Origin: JAWLDA01 sp041686855
GTDB taxonomy: Bacteria > Bacillota > Limnochordia > DTU080 > RSA5
Length of the DNA: 64,000 bases
Reading direction: 5' to 3'
NCBI GenBank assembly: GCA_041686855.1
Contig: JAWLDA010000009.1
Span: 121,466-185,465, forward strand
Shown: in pieces, positions 25,659 through 35,123 of the stretch
How the letters are laid out: every line of letters begins with the position of its first letter
How positions within the stretch are numbered: the stretch's first letter is position 1
Notes under the pieces: generated by a model
Told to the model about the DNA's origin: nothing
Seen by the model: the letters and a program-made list of their open reading frames with translations, nothing else
Database searches by the model: none
Translations under genes and position numbers: made by a program

Positions 25659-26684
25659 ATGGTGAGCGAGGGATCCATAAACAAGAGCGCAAAGGACGAC
25701 CGGGTCGATATCACAATCATCGGCGGTGGACCGGTAGGACTGTTTGGGGCCTGTTGCGCCGGTCTTCACGGATTGTCCACCAAGATCATCGAGGCCCTGC
25801 CCCAACTGGGCGGACAGTTGGCCGCGCTCTATCCAGAGAAGTATATCTATGATGTGGCGGGGTTTCCCAAGGTGCTTGCCAAAGATCTGGTTGCTAACTT
25901 GACGGAGCAGGCGATGCAGTTCAACCCGTCGGTATGCACCGGTGAACGTGCCCTTGAGTTGCGCCAAGAGGGCAAGGAAGGGTTCACGATCGTCACTGAC
26001 CGCGCCCATCATCGGACCCGAGCCGTGATTTGCACCGTAGGACTCGGCGCCTTTAGCCCTCGTCGGCTCGATGTACCTGGAGTCGCTGATTTTGAAGGTC
26101 GCGGAGTGCATTACTTCGTCTCCAGCCTGTCCGATTTTGCCGACCAACGTCTGCTGATCGTGGGCGGCGGCGACGCTGCGGTGGACTGGGCGCTGGCGCT
26201 TGAGCCAATCGCCGCGGCGATCACGCTGGTTCATCGGAGAGGCGCGTTTCGCGCGCAACAAAGCAGCGTTGATGCACTTTTCGCCTCCTCGGTCGAAGTG
26301 AAGCTCTTTCACGAGGTGCGTCAAATCACGGGGGACGACCGCTTGCAGCGAGCCGTTATCTTTGAGAATCGCAGCGGCGCCGAGACAGCTTTGGGTGTCG
26401 ATGCCGTCATTTTGGCGCTCGGTTTCACCCCGGATCTCGGTCCGATCTCGACATGGGGGTTGCATGTCAATGAGGATCGTATTTGTGTGAACTCGGCCGG
26501 TGAAACGAACATTCCCGGTGTCTTTGCCGCCGGCGATGCGGTCGATTATCCGGGGAAGCTGAAGTTGATCGCGGGGGGATTTGGAGAGGTGGCGACCGCG
26601 GTCGCCCAGGCCAAGCGGTACATCGACCCGAGCGCCCGGCTTCAGATTCACTCAACCAACCTGAAGATACCGGCGAACACCTGA
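25659..26684 (+). CDS. Ferredoxin--NADP(+) reductase, YumC type
   Basis: 341 aa FAD enzyme of the thioredoxin-reductase-like ferredoxin/flavodoxin reductase group. FAD motif IGGGPVGLFG (about residues 14-23), PQLGGQLAALYPEKYIYDV typical of YumC, NAD(P) motif VGGGDAAVDWA (about 167-177) and a C-terminal FAD segment GVFAAGDAVDYPGKLKLI. It lacks the CxxC of thioredoxin reductases, as expected. It would supply reduced ferredoxin to iron-sulfur or N-oxide enzymes. ATG 25659 with GGGAGG seven bases upstream. Confidence 0.93.
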   Translation: MVSEGSINKSAKDDRVDITIIGGGPVGLFGACCAGLHGLSTKIIEALPQLGGQLAALYPEKYIYDVAGFPKVLAKDLVANLTEQAMQFNPSVCTGERALELRQEGKEGFTIVTDRAHHRTRAVICTVGLGAFSPRRLDVPGVADFEGRGVHYFVSSLSDFADQRLLIVGGGDAAVDWALALEPIAAAITLVHRRGAFRAQQSSVDALFASSVEVKLFHEVRQITGDDRLQRAVIFENRSGAETALGVDAVILALGFTPDLGPISTWGLHVNEDRICVNSAGETNIPGVFAAGDAVDYPGKLKLIAGGFGEVATAVAQAKRYIDPSARLQIHSTNLKIPANT

Positions 26685-26737
26685 CGTAGCGGCTCGGAAG
26701 CGCGCATAACTTGTGCGTTCCAAGTAAAGCTATCCCT

Positions 26738-27856
26738 ATGAGCACTGGGAAGTCGTGGCATGCAAGTGAGAAGGTAGCAGGGCACCAAGTAGCGGCTCTG
26801 ATCATACCTGGAATTGGTTCAACGGCCGTTCTCTTCGCGCCCAGGGTGATTGTGCAGTTGGCAGAGCGGGACGCATGGTCTGTGCCGTTGTTGACAGTAC
26901 TGTACGGGCTTGCCATTATCACTATTCTGGTAGCGCTGCACAATCGCTTCCCCGGCAAGACACCTGTGCAAATTGCGGGCGAGCTCTTTGGGCCGCCCGG
27001 CCGGATGATCGTCGGAGGGCTGTACGCCTGGTTCTTCCTCCATCTACTCGCCGTCTCGGCGCGGCAGATGGGGGAGTTTTTTACTTATTCGCTACTGCCG
27101 CGTACGCCCATATCCGTGATGATCATCTCGATGTTGGCGTTGGCCGTTTGGGTGGTCCGGGCCGGACCGGAGACATTCACCCGGCTCGCACCCGCTTGGA
27201 GCTGCATCGTCTTGGTTGCAGCCGGGGCAATCATTCTGCTTACGTTTCAGGACCTGGACTTCGGCCGAGTGATTCCAGTACTCTCCACCGCACCGAGGAA
27301 TCTGCTCCAAGCGGCGACGGTGACTTCGTCGTTCTTTGGCCAGCTCATTCTGCTTGCATGGTATCTCCCTCTTCTCGGAGGCGGAAAGGGGGAAGCGCGG
27401 TGGATTTACGGGGGCATGGTCGTGTTGGCGGCCATGATGGCCTCTTTGCTGGTATCAGCTGTCGCCTTGTTTGGTCCGGCGATGCCGTCAAATTTCACAG
27501 CGCCAATCTTTCGCGTCGTTCGGGAGGCACAATTCGGGGAGTTCCTTACACGTCTTGACGTGATCTTCTTGGCGGTGTGGCAAGGTTCATTCTTCTTCAG
27601 ACTAGCGTTTGTACTCTTTCCCGCAGCGAGTAGCCTTGCGGAAACATTCAACCTCAAAGAGTATCGATCTCTCGTCTTTCCCGTCGCCGTGTTTGGTGTC
27701 GGGCTCTCACTTCTGCTGTTCACAAACGTCCGTGAAGTCTCCGAGTTTATTAGCGGACCCGCCGTTCCGTATGCGGCTCTTTTCCAGCTTGCCTTACCTT
27801 TGACTCTTCTCCTTGCAGCGGTGGCGCTGCGAAAAAGCGACGGCAAAGACGCTTGA
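26738..27856 (+). CDS. Spore germination receptor B subunit (GerAB-type permease)
   Basis: 372 aa, about ten transmembrane helices, GerB/APC family (QVAALIIPGIGSTAVLFAPR at the N-terminus). First of eight germination genes on this strand. The start is uncertain: ATG 26738 has no clear ribosome site and an upstream TTG at 26711 is possible. It is followed by a 97-bp gap holding a candidate forespore promoter, so it may be transcribed separately from the next A subunit. Confidence 0.88.
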   Translation: MSTGKSWHASEKVAGHQVAALIIPGIGSTAVLFAPRVIVQLAERDAWSVPLLTVLYGLAIITILVALHNRFPGKTPVQIAGELFGPPGRMIVGGLYAWFFLHLLAVSARQMGEFFTYSLLPRTPISVMIISMLALAVWVVRAGPETFTRLAPAWSCIVLVAAGAIILLTFQDLDFGRVIPVLSTAPRNLLQAATVTSSFFGQLILLAWYLPLLGGGKGEARWIYGGMVVLAAMMASLLVSAVALFGPAMPSNFTAPIFRVVREAQFGEFLTRLDVIFLAVWQGSFFFRLAFVLFPAASSLAETFNLKEYRSLVFPVAVFGVGLSLLLFTNVREVSEFISGPAVPYAALFQLALPLTLLLAAVALRKSDGKDA

Positions 27857-27866
27857 GCCTTCCCCC

Positions 27867-27896
27867 GCATAACGGCCTGGATACTGAGGCAAGTTA
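27867..27896 (+). promoter_or_regulatory. Candidate sigma-G (forespore) promoter for gerA
   Basis: -35 GCATA (27867-27871), 18-bp spacer, -10 CAAGTTA (27890-27896), compared with the sigma-G pattern gnATR / cAtnnTA. It lies 57 bp upstream of the GerA-type ATG at 27954. Confidence 0.35.
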
Positions 27897-27953
27897 TTCC
27901 ACGGCCCAGTGTGTTTGAACGGCGCCTAAGCGACTGTAGGGAGGTGACGATCC

Positions 27954-29669
27954 ATGCCAAACCGAGACGAATCGTTTGACGTTGAATCCCTTTCTCAGTC
28001 GCTTTCGGACAACACGCGGGAGGCCCAACAGGCCTTGCGCCGCCTACGGGATCACGTCGAGCGACTCGAGTCGATTCGGGACCGCTCAAAGCGACTTCAG
28101 GCATTGCTTTCGGCTACGGAGACGCTTGAAGGGCTCCCTTTGAGCGAAGACCTTGACTTAAACGTAAAGACGTTAGAGGCGTTGTTTGGAGGATCGTCTG
28201 ACTGGGTCGCTCGCCGGGTCCGCATCGCCGGGGGAAGGCAGGCGGCCGTTACATATATCGATGGGCTCGCCGACAAACAGATGCTCGAAGAGAACGTGGT
28301 TCGCCCCCTTCTCTACGAAGCCTTTCCGATCCACGCCGAGTGCGACATGGACGACGTGCGCTACGTACTGGAGAATCACGTGATTGTCCACACCCAAGTG
28401 AAGACGGTGGAGAGTGTACACGATGTTGTGGACGCCGTACTTCATGCGGATGCAGTTTTATTGATCGACGGAGTGAGTGAGGCTCTCGCGGTAAGCACTC
28501 AGGGTTTTAAGACCCGTGCCGTTGAAGAGCCGGAGACTGAGGCGGTGGTCCAAGGGCCTCGGGAGGGATTCAACGAGAATCTCGGGACCAGTACAGCTTT
28601 GCTGCGGCGGCGGATTCGCACGCCCAACCTCAGGGTCGATCGTCTGCGCGTCGGACGTCTGACGCGCACCGACATTGCCGTCGTGTATATCCAGGGACTG
28701 GCGGCAGACGGATTGGTCGAAGAGGTTAAGAGTCGGATCTCGGGTATTGACATCGACGGCATCATTGATAGTGAGTACATTGTCGAACTCATCGAAGACG
28801 ATGTGTACTCGCCGTTCCCGCAAGTATTGAATACTGAACGCCCGGATATCGCGGCGGCCAATCTACTGGAAGGACGCGTGGCGATCTGCGTAGACGGTTC
28901 ACCGTTTTGTATCGTCGTGCCGATCACGCTATGGGGCATGATGCAGGCGAGCGAAGACTACTACGGTCGGCCCTACATTGGTATGTTCATTCGTCTCCTA
29001 CGCTACGTGCTCGCGTTCTTTGCCCTTTTAGGACCGTCTCTCTATGTGGCCATCCTTACATTTCACCAGGAGATGCTCCCGACATCGCTGCTGCTCACCG
29101 TCGCGGCCACGCGTGAAGGGATCCCGTTTCCGTCCGTGGTAGAGGCGCTGATCATGGAGCTCACGTTTGAGGCGTTGCGTGAGGCGGGCGTCCGACTGCC
29201 GAAGGTCGTCGGTCAAGCGGTGAGTATTGTCGGAGCGCTGGTGATCGGTCAGGCGGCAGTGCAGGCAGGGATCGTCAGCGCCCCGATGGTGATCATCGTG
29301 GCGTCGACCGGAATCGCGTCCTTTACCTTCCCACGATTCAGTTTGGGTATTGCTGTCCGTTTGCTCCGCTTTCCCATGATCATCGTGGCATCGATCCTGG
29401 GTCTGTTCGGCATCATGTTGGGCCTGATGGCGATTGCCATTCATCTGGTTGGGCTCAGAAGTTTTGGGGTGCCTTATTTGGCCCCGGTAGCGCCCCTCTC
29501 CTTGGATGGCCTCAAAGATGTGTTCATCCGTGAACCGCTATGGACGAGGAAGCTGCGCCCGCGTCAAGTGGCGCATACCAATCTCAGGCGACAGGAAGAC
29601 GGGATCAAGTCCGGACCTGACCCGTGGGAAGGCGATGCGGAGAGCCCCAAGGCGGGAACGAACTCATGA
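27954..29669 (+). CDS. Spore germination receptor A subunit (GerAA-type)
   Basis: 571 aa. Hydrophilic N-terminal domain (about 1-330) with a charged, coiled-coil-like first 65 residues, then four to five transmembrane helices. Motifs GPREGFNENLGTSTALLRRR, LNTERPDIAAANLLEGRV and EALREAGVRLPKVVGQAVS are standard for GerA. ATG 27954 with GGGAGGTG upstream. The C subunit starts within the stop codon (ATGA), so this is a translationally coupled A-C pair. Confidence 0.94.
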   Translation: MPNRDESFDVESLSQSLSDNTREAQQALRRLRDHVERLESIRDRSKRLQALLSATETLEGLPLSEDLDLNVKTLEALFGGSSDWVARRVRIAGGRQAAVTYIDGLADKQMLEENVVRPLLYEAFPIHAECDMDDVRYVLENHVIVHTQVKTVESVHDVVDAVLHADAVLLIDGVSEALAVSTQGFKTRAVEEPETEAVVQGPREGFNENLGTSTALLRRRIRTPNLRVDRLRVGRLTRTDIAVVYIQGLAADGLVEEVKSRISGIDIDGIIDSEYIVELIEDDVYSPFPQVLNTERPDIAAANLLEGRVAICVDGSPFCIVVPITLWGMMQASEDYYGRPYIGMFIRLLRYVLAFFALLGPSLYVAILTFHQEMLPTSLLLTVAATREGIPFPSVVEALIMELTFEALREAGVRLPKVVGQAVSIVGALVIGQAAVQAGIVSAPMVIIVASTGIASFTFPRFSLGIAVRLLRFPMIIVASILGLFGIMLGLMAIAIHLVGLRSFGVPYLAPVAPLSLDGLKDVFIREPLWTRKLRPRQVAHTNLRRQEDGIKSGPDPWEGDAESPKAGTNS

Positions 29670-30949
29670 GGGCGAGAGGAAGGCGCGCCACGTCCAGGGT
29701 CCGTATCGCTCTGGCCCTGGGCATAGCGTTACTTGCCACCGGGTGCTGGGACCGCATCGAAGTGAACGACATTGCGATCGTACAAGGGGTTGCTCTCGAC
29801 AAGGCGGGGGAGAACGCCCTTGAGTTAACGGTTGCGATCGTCGTTCCGTCCCGGGTGGTGCCGCCCGGGAGCGCGGGCGGAGGGTCAGGTCCGCAGCATT
29901 CCCCTTTGACCACGAAGGCGGCCACAGGTCGAACCGTGATGGATGCCATCACTGCTCTGCAAAAGAAGAGCCCTCGGAGACTCTTTTGGGCCCACAACGC
30001 CATCTTGCTAGTCGGCGAGGAGTTGGCTAGGGAGAATGTGGTTCCGGCCATTGAGTTCTTTACCCGCCAGCGTGAACCGCGCCTTCGCACGGTGGTTGGT
30101 GTAGTCCCCGGCAAAGCAAGCGAGGTGATGGCGACCGTCTCGCCGATCGAACTGAATACGCCTACGGCGCTTAGAGAGACGGCCCTCTTTCGTGCGGGCG
30201 TCTATGTTGAGATGCGTGATTTTGTCGGCATGCTGACCAGCGAAACCGAAGAGGCAGTGGCCAGCCGTATAGAAACCGTGACGAGCGGTGCGACGGAGCC
30301 GGGGGGCGACGGGTTGCCGCCCGCCCAAGAGAATCCGCCGCAAGCGGCGATTACGGGTACTGCCCTCTTTCAGGGCGCCCGCTTGGTGGGCTTTTTGGAT
30401 GAAAGAGAGACACGCGGTCTCTTGTGGTTGCGCGACGAGCTGCAAACAGCTACCGTGACGGCGGCCCTAGGTGAGCCGGGAAAATGGGTCAGTTTTGAGT
30501 TACTGCGGGCTAAGACCGAACTGAAGCCTCATTTAAGAGGTGGCCGTATCGTGATGGAAGTGAAGATTCGCACCGAAGACGATTTAAACGAAAATGCCGC
30601 CGGAGTGGATACGAGCGACCCAAAGGTGATTGAGTTGCTCGAACGAGAGCTGGCGGCGACGGTCGCTGAACGTGTGCTCCAAATCGCCGAGAAGGTACAA
30701 AAGGAGTTTCGCAGCGATGTCTTCGGCTTTGGTGAAGCGGTGCGGCGTACGAACCCTCGGATGTGGGAGAGCATTAAAGACGACTGGGATAACATTTTCC
30801 CGGAGGTAGAGATCGAGGTAAACGTTGAGGCGTTCATTCGTAGAACCGGACTTAGCGCCAACCCGCTGCCCGTTAAGGATCAAGGCTTGATTACGTTCGA
30901 ACAACTCAAAAAATGCTCGAAGGGAAGGAGTAGTCCGTGGCCCTGTTAG
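29666..30949 (+). CDS. Spore germination lipoprotein C subunit (Ger(x)C)
   Basis: 427 aa lipoprotein with lipobox LLATGCWD (Cys at about residue 27) and the CWDRIEVNDIAIVQGVALD family start. A Gly/Pro-rich insertion occurs near residues 60-75. The start ATG overlaps the gerA stop by four bases; longer in-frame extensions lie inside gerA and are disregarded. Ends inside the next small gene (13-base overlap). Confidence 0.94.
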   Translation: MRARGRRATSRVRIALALGIALLATGCWDRIEVNDIAIVQGVALDKAGENALELTVAIVVPSRVVPPGSAGGGSGPQHSPLTTKAATGRTVMDAITALQKKSPRRLFWAHNAILLVGEELARENVVPAIEFFTRQREPRLRTVVGVVPGKASEVMATVSPIELNTPTALRETALFRAGVYVEMRDFVGMLTSETEEAVASRIETVTSGATEPGGDGLPPAQENPPQAAITGTALFQGARLVGFLDERETRGLLWLRDELQTATVTAALGEPGKWVSFELLRAKTELKPHLRGGRIVMEVKIRTEDDLNENAAGVDTSDPKVIELLERELAATVAERVLQIAEKVQKEFRSDVFGFGEAVRRTNPRMWESIKDDWDNIFPEVEIEVNVEAFIRRTGLSANPLPVKDQGLITFEQLKKCSKGRSSPWPC

Positions 30950-31167
30950 GCTTCGCTGCATTAATGGGAGCTTTCTTTTACTACGAGTATGCTCGGATTC
31001 GGCGTTATGGCGGCGGCCAAAGGGAGCAGGTCGCCTTTTCGGTGGTCATGCTCTTGGCCCTTCTCTTTGGCAGCGCGATGATTCTTGGACTCCCGATCCC
31101 TAATCCGACAGACTTGATCGAAGCGATCTTTCATCCAGTCGCGATTAAGCTAGTCCCTCCGAGTTAG
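30937..31167 (+). CDS. Small two-helix membrane protein in the germination cluster
   Basis: 76 aa with two hydrophobic helices (about 1-16 and 32-52) separated by a basic loop (YARIRRYGGGQREQ). It starts with GTG inside the end of the Ger(x)C gene, implying coupled translation. Not a family I can name; by size and position it may be an accessory of the germinant receptor, comparable to the small D subunits found in some ger operons. Confidence 0.65.
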   Translation: MALLGFAALMGAFFYYEYARIRRYGGGQREQVAFSVVMLLALLFGSAMILGLPIPNPTDLIEAIFHPVAIKLVPPS

Positions 31168-31213
31168 TGTGATAAGCCGTCTTTAGCGTGACTGAAAGGA
31201 GCAGAGTCGTCTG

Positions 31214-32362
31214 GTGAGTTGGGAAGGAGGGCGCATTTCCTCATACGAGGCAGCTATGATGATCGCTGCTATTGTGCTGCCGACAGCGGTGATGACGCTT
31301 CCTCCAGGAATGGTGGGAGAGGCAGTGCAGCACGCGTGGTTGTCGGCGGTGGTTGCCACTCTTTGCGGACTGGGTATCGTTGCCCTCGCCGCAGCAATCT
31401 CTCGAAGTGCGCCGGGAATCACGCTCATCGGCGTAACGAGCCGCCACTTGGGCGCACCGGGACGCTGGATCGTCGGCGCTTTGTACACGTGGTGGTTGCT
31501 ACACGTCAATGCGCTGATCTTGCGGTCCGTCTCCGAATTCGTTGTGATTATCTTGCTCCCGCGCACACCGGTCGTGGTCGTCGCCGCGAGCCTCACGGCC
31601 CTTGTCCTCTGGGCGGTCCGGGGCGGCATAGAGTCAGTGGCGCGCCTTGCGACGCTGACGCTTCCACTCGTGCCCCTCAGTGTATTGCTGATAAGCCTCC
31701 TGTCGTCTCAAGACTTCGATCTCGGGAGACTCGCGCCGCTGTTGCCGACCGAAGGGATCCGCCCCATCCTGCGAGGGGCGGTCGCCCCTGCGAGCTTCTT
31801 TGGAGAAGTGATTATCGCGTCGATCGCAATCTTTCCGTTTTTAAATGACCCAAAGAGGATGCTGCGCTCAGGGATTGTAGGCGTGCTCATGACCGGCGTG
31901 AGCCTCGTCGTCGTGCTCCTTGTGAGCGTTATGGTCTTAGGGCCCGCGTCCGCTTCCGCGGATGAGTTCTCGTTTATTCGGGTCGTTCGGCTCGTGAGCA
32001 TCGGTGAATTTCTTCAACGCACCGAGGGTGTCTTTGCTGTATTCTGGCTGTTCGCTATGTTGGTCAAGCTCATGATTTGGTTTTACGCAACCGTGTTTAC
32101 AGGCGCTGAATGGCTGGGCCTCAAGACGTATCATCCTTTGACCATTCCCTGTGCGGTGGGCACTGTAGGATTGGCACTCTTGCTGCATCGGAATATTATC
32201 GAGTTTCGGGCGTTCGTGGCGACGACTTGGACGCCGTATGCCGCCGTCTTCGAACTGGTTATCCCCATGCTCCTACTCCTTATTGCGTTGGGCATAAAGA
32301 AGGCGCGCGAGCGCGGATCAAGCATGCCGCGCGTGCCCCAAATGCGCCAAGCTAAGCGGTGA
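31214..32362 (+). CDS. Spore germination receptor B subunit (GerAB-type permease)
   Basis: 382 aa, about ten transmembrane helices, related to the B subunit at 26738 (shared pattern LLPRTPV, then LVLWAVRGGIESVARLA). GTG start with AAGGAG somewhat distant (about 12 bases). With the preceding A and C genes it completes one receptor set in A-C-small-B order; it could equally serve the next A subunit. Confidence 0.9.
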   Translation: MSWEGGRISSYEAAMMIAAIVLPTAVMTLPPGMVGEAVQHAWLSAVVATLCGLGIVALAAAISRSAPGITLIGVTSRHLGAPGRWIVGALYTWWLLHVNALILRSVSEFVVIILLPRTPVVVVAASLTALVLWAVRGGIESVARLATLTLPLVPLSVLLISLLSSQDFDLGRLAPLLPTEGIRPILRGAVAPASFFGEVIIASIAIFPFLNDPKRMLRSGIVGVLMTGVSLVVVLLVSVMVLGPASASADEFSFIRVVRLVSIGEFLQRTEGVFAVFWLFAMLVKLMIWFYATVFTGAEWLGLKTYHPLTIPCAVGTVGLALLLHRNIIEFRAFVATTWTPYAAVFELVIPMLLLLIALGIKKARERGSSMPRVPQMRQAKR

Positions 32363-32433
32363 ATATTGGAAGGGGTGGAACCGCACACTACCAGCGAGTC
32401 GATTGATGACGTCTCAGCTGGAGGACTCGGTTT

Positions 32434-34005
32434 ATGGGTCTTATAAAACGCCTCTTCGGCCGGGGCAAGGGCCCGGCGCCACCCCCTGCGTCACGTCACC
32501 GCCCGATCAAGGGCCGCGATCTCCTCGAACAACTGCGCAATCAGTTCGCGGGCCAGGACGACATCCGCTTCCGCGACTTCGAACTCGGCGGTTGGGGTGT
32601 TCGCGCCGCCCTCGTCTATGTTGAAGGCCTTGTTGACACAAGTCGCGTTGAAGAGGGTGTGACCAAACCGCTTTTGCGTTGGAGCAGTGAGGTTGAAGCC
32701 CCCGCTCCGGGAGTGGCACGCCGTATCGACGCGTTGCGTACGTCTGCCCTTCCCTCCGCACAGACGACTGTGGAACCGGGTTGTGAAGAGGCGATCTCCG
32801 CGATCTTGGCGGGCGATGTAGTCTTGGCTTTGGAGGGCGAGACGCGGGGATTAAGCATAGCCAACCGCGGGGGACAAGCGCGGGGCGTCGAGGATGCGGC
32901 GCTGGAAGTGACGATCCGCGGGCCCCGGGACTCCTTCACTGAGACGCTTATGTGGAATATCGCGCTCATCCGCCGCCGCGTACGCGATCCCAGCCTGCGC
33001 ATCGGCCTGAAGAAGGTGGGGCGGAGGAGTCGAACCGATGTCGCGCTCATGTACATCGATGGGATCACCCCACCGGGCTTAATCGAGGAGATAGACCGCC
33101 GGCTGGATGCCATCGACATCGACGCCGTTCTCGACACAGGCTACATTGAGCAGTTGATTGAGGATGAATGGTACTCGCCCTTTCCCCAGCACCTTAAGAC
33201 CGAACGTCCCGATCGGGCGGTCGCCTCCCTCCTGGAAGGGAGAGCTGTACTCCTTGCAGATACGACGCCCATGGCGTTAATGATGCCGGCCACGCTAGAC
33301 GCGTTCTTTCACAGCCCCGAGGACAGCTACGATCGATTTTGGCCTGTAAATTTGCTGCGTCTAGTGCGGTTTTTCGCTTCGATCATCGGGGTGCTCGCCC
33401 CGGGCCTTTACGTCTCCTTCGTGGCGTACCACCCCAACATTCTCCCAACCGAGCTCGCCCTGCGCATCCACGCAAGTCGAGAGGGCGTCGCGTTCCCCGT
33501 GGTCGTGGAGGCAATTCTTATGCAGTTCTTCCTCGAGCTCATCAAGGAAGCGGGTCTTCGTCTTCCCGGGCCGCTCGGTCAGACATTCGGCATCGTCGGA
33601 GGCTTAATCCTTAGCGATATCGGCATTCGGGCGGGCCTGGTTAGCGAGGCCATGGTGATCGTGGTCGCGGTCACGGGCATCAGCACGTTCACAAGCATCG
33701 ATCGGGAGCTCGGAACGGTCTTACGTCTCCTTGGACTGCCGATCATGCTCTCAGCGTCAATCTTTGGCTTGTACGGATTGATCATGGCCTCATTGTTTAT
33801 CGGTATTCATCTCGTGACGTTGCGCAGCTACGGTGTGCCCTACTTCGCGCCGTACGTCTACTACGATTGGAGGGATTTGCGGGACACAGTCTTCAAAGCG
33901 CCTCTTGGCAGCATGCGTAGGCGTCCGTCTTATCTGCGGACTGAGGATGTCCAAAGGCAAGATTCCCCGGGAGAACGGAGCAGTTTGAAAGGGCCGTCAA
34001 AATGA
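32434..34005 (+). CDS. Spore germination receptor A subunit (GerAA-type)
   Basis: 523 aa, shorter at the N-terminus than the other two A subunits. Core motifs GPRDSFTETLMWNIALIRRR, LKTERPDRAVASLLEGRA and ELIKEAGLRLPGPLGQTFG are conserved, followed by the membrane region. The next gene begins at its stop codon (ATGA overlap), so translation of A and B subunits is coupled. Third GerA paralogue of the window. Confidence 0.94.
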   Translation: MGLIKRLFGRGKGPAPPPASRHRPIKGRDLLEQLRNQFAGQDDIRFRDFELGGWGVRAALVYVEGLVDTSRVEEGVTKPLLRWSSEVEAPAPGVARRIDALRTSALPSAQTTVEPGCEEAISAILAGDVVLALEGETRGLSIANRGGQARGVEDAALEVTIRGPRDSFTETLMWNIALIRRRVRDPSLRIGLKKVGRRSRTDVALMYIDGITPPGLIEEIDRRLDAIDIDAVLDTGYIEQLIEDEWYSPFPQHLKTERPDRAVASLLEGRAVLLADTTPMALMMPATLDAFFHSPEDSYDRFWPVNLLRLVRFFASIIGVLAPGLYVSFVAYHPNILPTELALRIHASREGVAFPVVVEAILMQFFLELIKEAGLRLPGPLGQTFGIVGGLILSDIGIRAGLVSEAMVIVVAVTGISTFTSIDRELGTVLRLLGLPIMLSASIFGLYGLIMASLFIGIHLVTLRSYGVPYFAPYVYYDWRDLRDTVFKAPLGSMRRRPSYLRTEDVQRQDSPGERSSLKGPSK

Positions 34006-35123
34006 AGCGGGAAACCGACAACGACCGCCTGCCACATAAAGTGATCGCTTACGTCGTCATCGTGGTTATCACCGAGCTCAACTTTCTGCGCCTAGGGGGA
34101 TCGATTGCTGCTGTTGCCGGCCAGAATGGTTGGCTCGCGATTCTCGTAGCGGGATTGGGTCTCGCCGGATCCGCTTATATCATCGTCACACTGATGCGAA
34201 TGTTTCCGGGGAAGTCCCTCGTCGAGATTGCTACGGACGTGTTGGGACGCTTTCTGGGGACGGGTGTCGTCGTCTTTTACATCGTGTACTGGATCCTGCG
34301 CTCGGGAGTGATCGTGCACCTCCAAAGCCATCTTTTCTCGCGTCAATTGCTGCCGGACACACCCGAAATGCTCCTCAGTCTTTACATGGTCGTCCTCAGC
34401 TCGTACCTGGTGCGTCACGGTTTTGAACCGATGGCGCGCCTCTTTTGGGTCCTTGTATTTGTTTACGTGTTCAGCTTATTACCCCTCGTCCTCTTTGGGA
34501 TCGGCGCGGTCGAGTTTGGCCGCTTGAAACCCGTGCTACACGACGGGATGCTCCCCGTATTACACGGCGCGTGGGTTACATTTGTGGCAGGGCCAGGCGC
34601 GGCTGTGCTGCTCATGCTCTCCCCGCTATTCACAGATCTGAAAGGCGCACTGCGCAGCGCGTTGGGTGGTGTTGCTTGGATCATTCTTCCCGGAGCGTTT
34701 CTCAATGTGTTGCTTGTCGGGCACTTTGGACCGCTGGACATGGCTGAGATGACGTGGTCGACGATGACGTTTGCGAGAACCGTGGAGACCCCCGGATTCA
34801 CCGGCCTCAGGCTAGATCCAATCTTTTTGACCTCGTGGAGTCTCATGATCTTTGGTACCGTCTCGATCCTTCAGTACGCCGCGGTGAGCGCCCTGCGTCG
34901 TCTCTTTCGTGCCGAGGACAACCTCTGGTTGGTAGTCGCTACTGGTGCGAGTCTCGCCGCGGTCGCGTTCGTTCCGATTTCACCACCGGACTTGGTGCGT
35001 TGGGTGGAAGGCGCGAGTGAATGGACGACGCCCGCGATTATCGTCGTCTTTCCGGCCCTCTTACTGATCGTAGGACGCATGCGTGCGCAAAAGACGTCGG
35101 CTGTCAAGGGGGGCGGGAGATGA
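34002..35123 (+). CDS. Spore germination receptor B subunit (GerAB-type permease)
   Basis: 373 aa membrane protein of the GerB family, about ten helices, starting KVIAYVVIVVITELNFLRLG. Overlaps the A subunit stop and the C subunit start (ATGA at both ends), so this A-B-C set is the most tightly coupled of the three and has the classical Bacillus gene order, unlike the A-C-B order at 16864-20895. Confidence 0.9.
   Translation: MKRETDNDRLPHKVIAYVVIVVITELNFLRLGGSIAAVAGQNGWLAILVAGLGLAGSAYIIVTLMRMFPGKSLVEIATDVLGRFLGTGVVVFYIVYWILRSGVIVHLQSHLFSRQLLPDTPEMLLSLYMVVLSSYLVRHGFEPMARLFWVLVFVYVFSLLPLVLFGIGAVEFGRLKPVLHDGMLPVLHGAWVTFVAGPGAAVLLMLSPLFTDLKGALRSALGGVAWIILPGAFLNVLLVGHFGPLDMAEMTWSTMTFARTVETPGFTGLRLDPIFLTSWSLMIFGTVSILQYAAVSALRRLFRAEDNLWLVVATGASLAAVAFVPISPPDLVRWVEGASEWTTPAIIVVFPALLLIVGRMRAQKTSAVKGGGR

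Noticed and set aside
25479..26651. 390-codon minus-strand frame
   Set aside because: Opposite the ferredoxin-NADP reductase with intact FAD and NADP motifs; no recognisable domain.
26704..26732. Sigma-G-like promoter GCATA / AAAGCTA before the first gerB gene
   Set aside because: The -10 match is weak and the implied start would fall after the best ATG.
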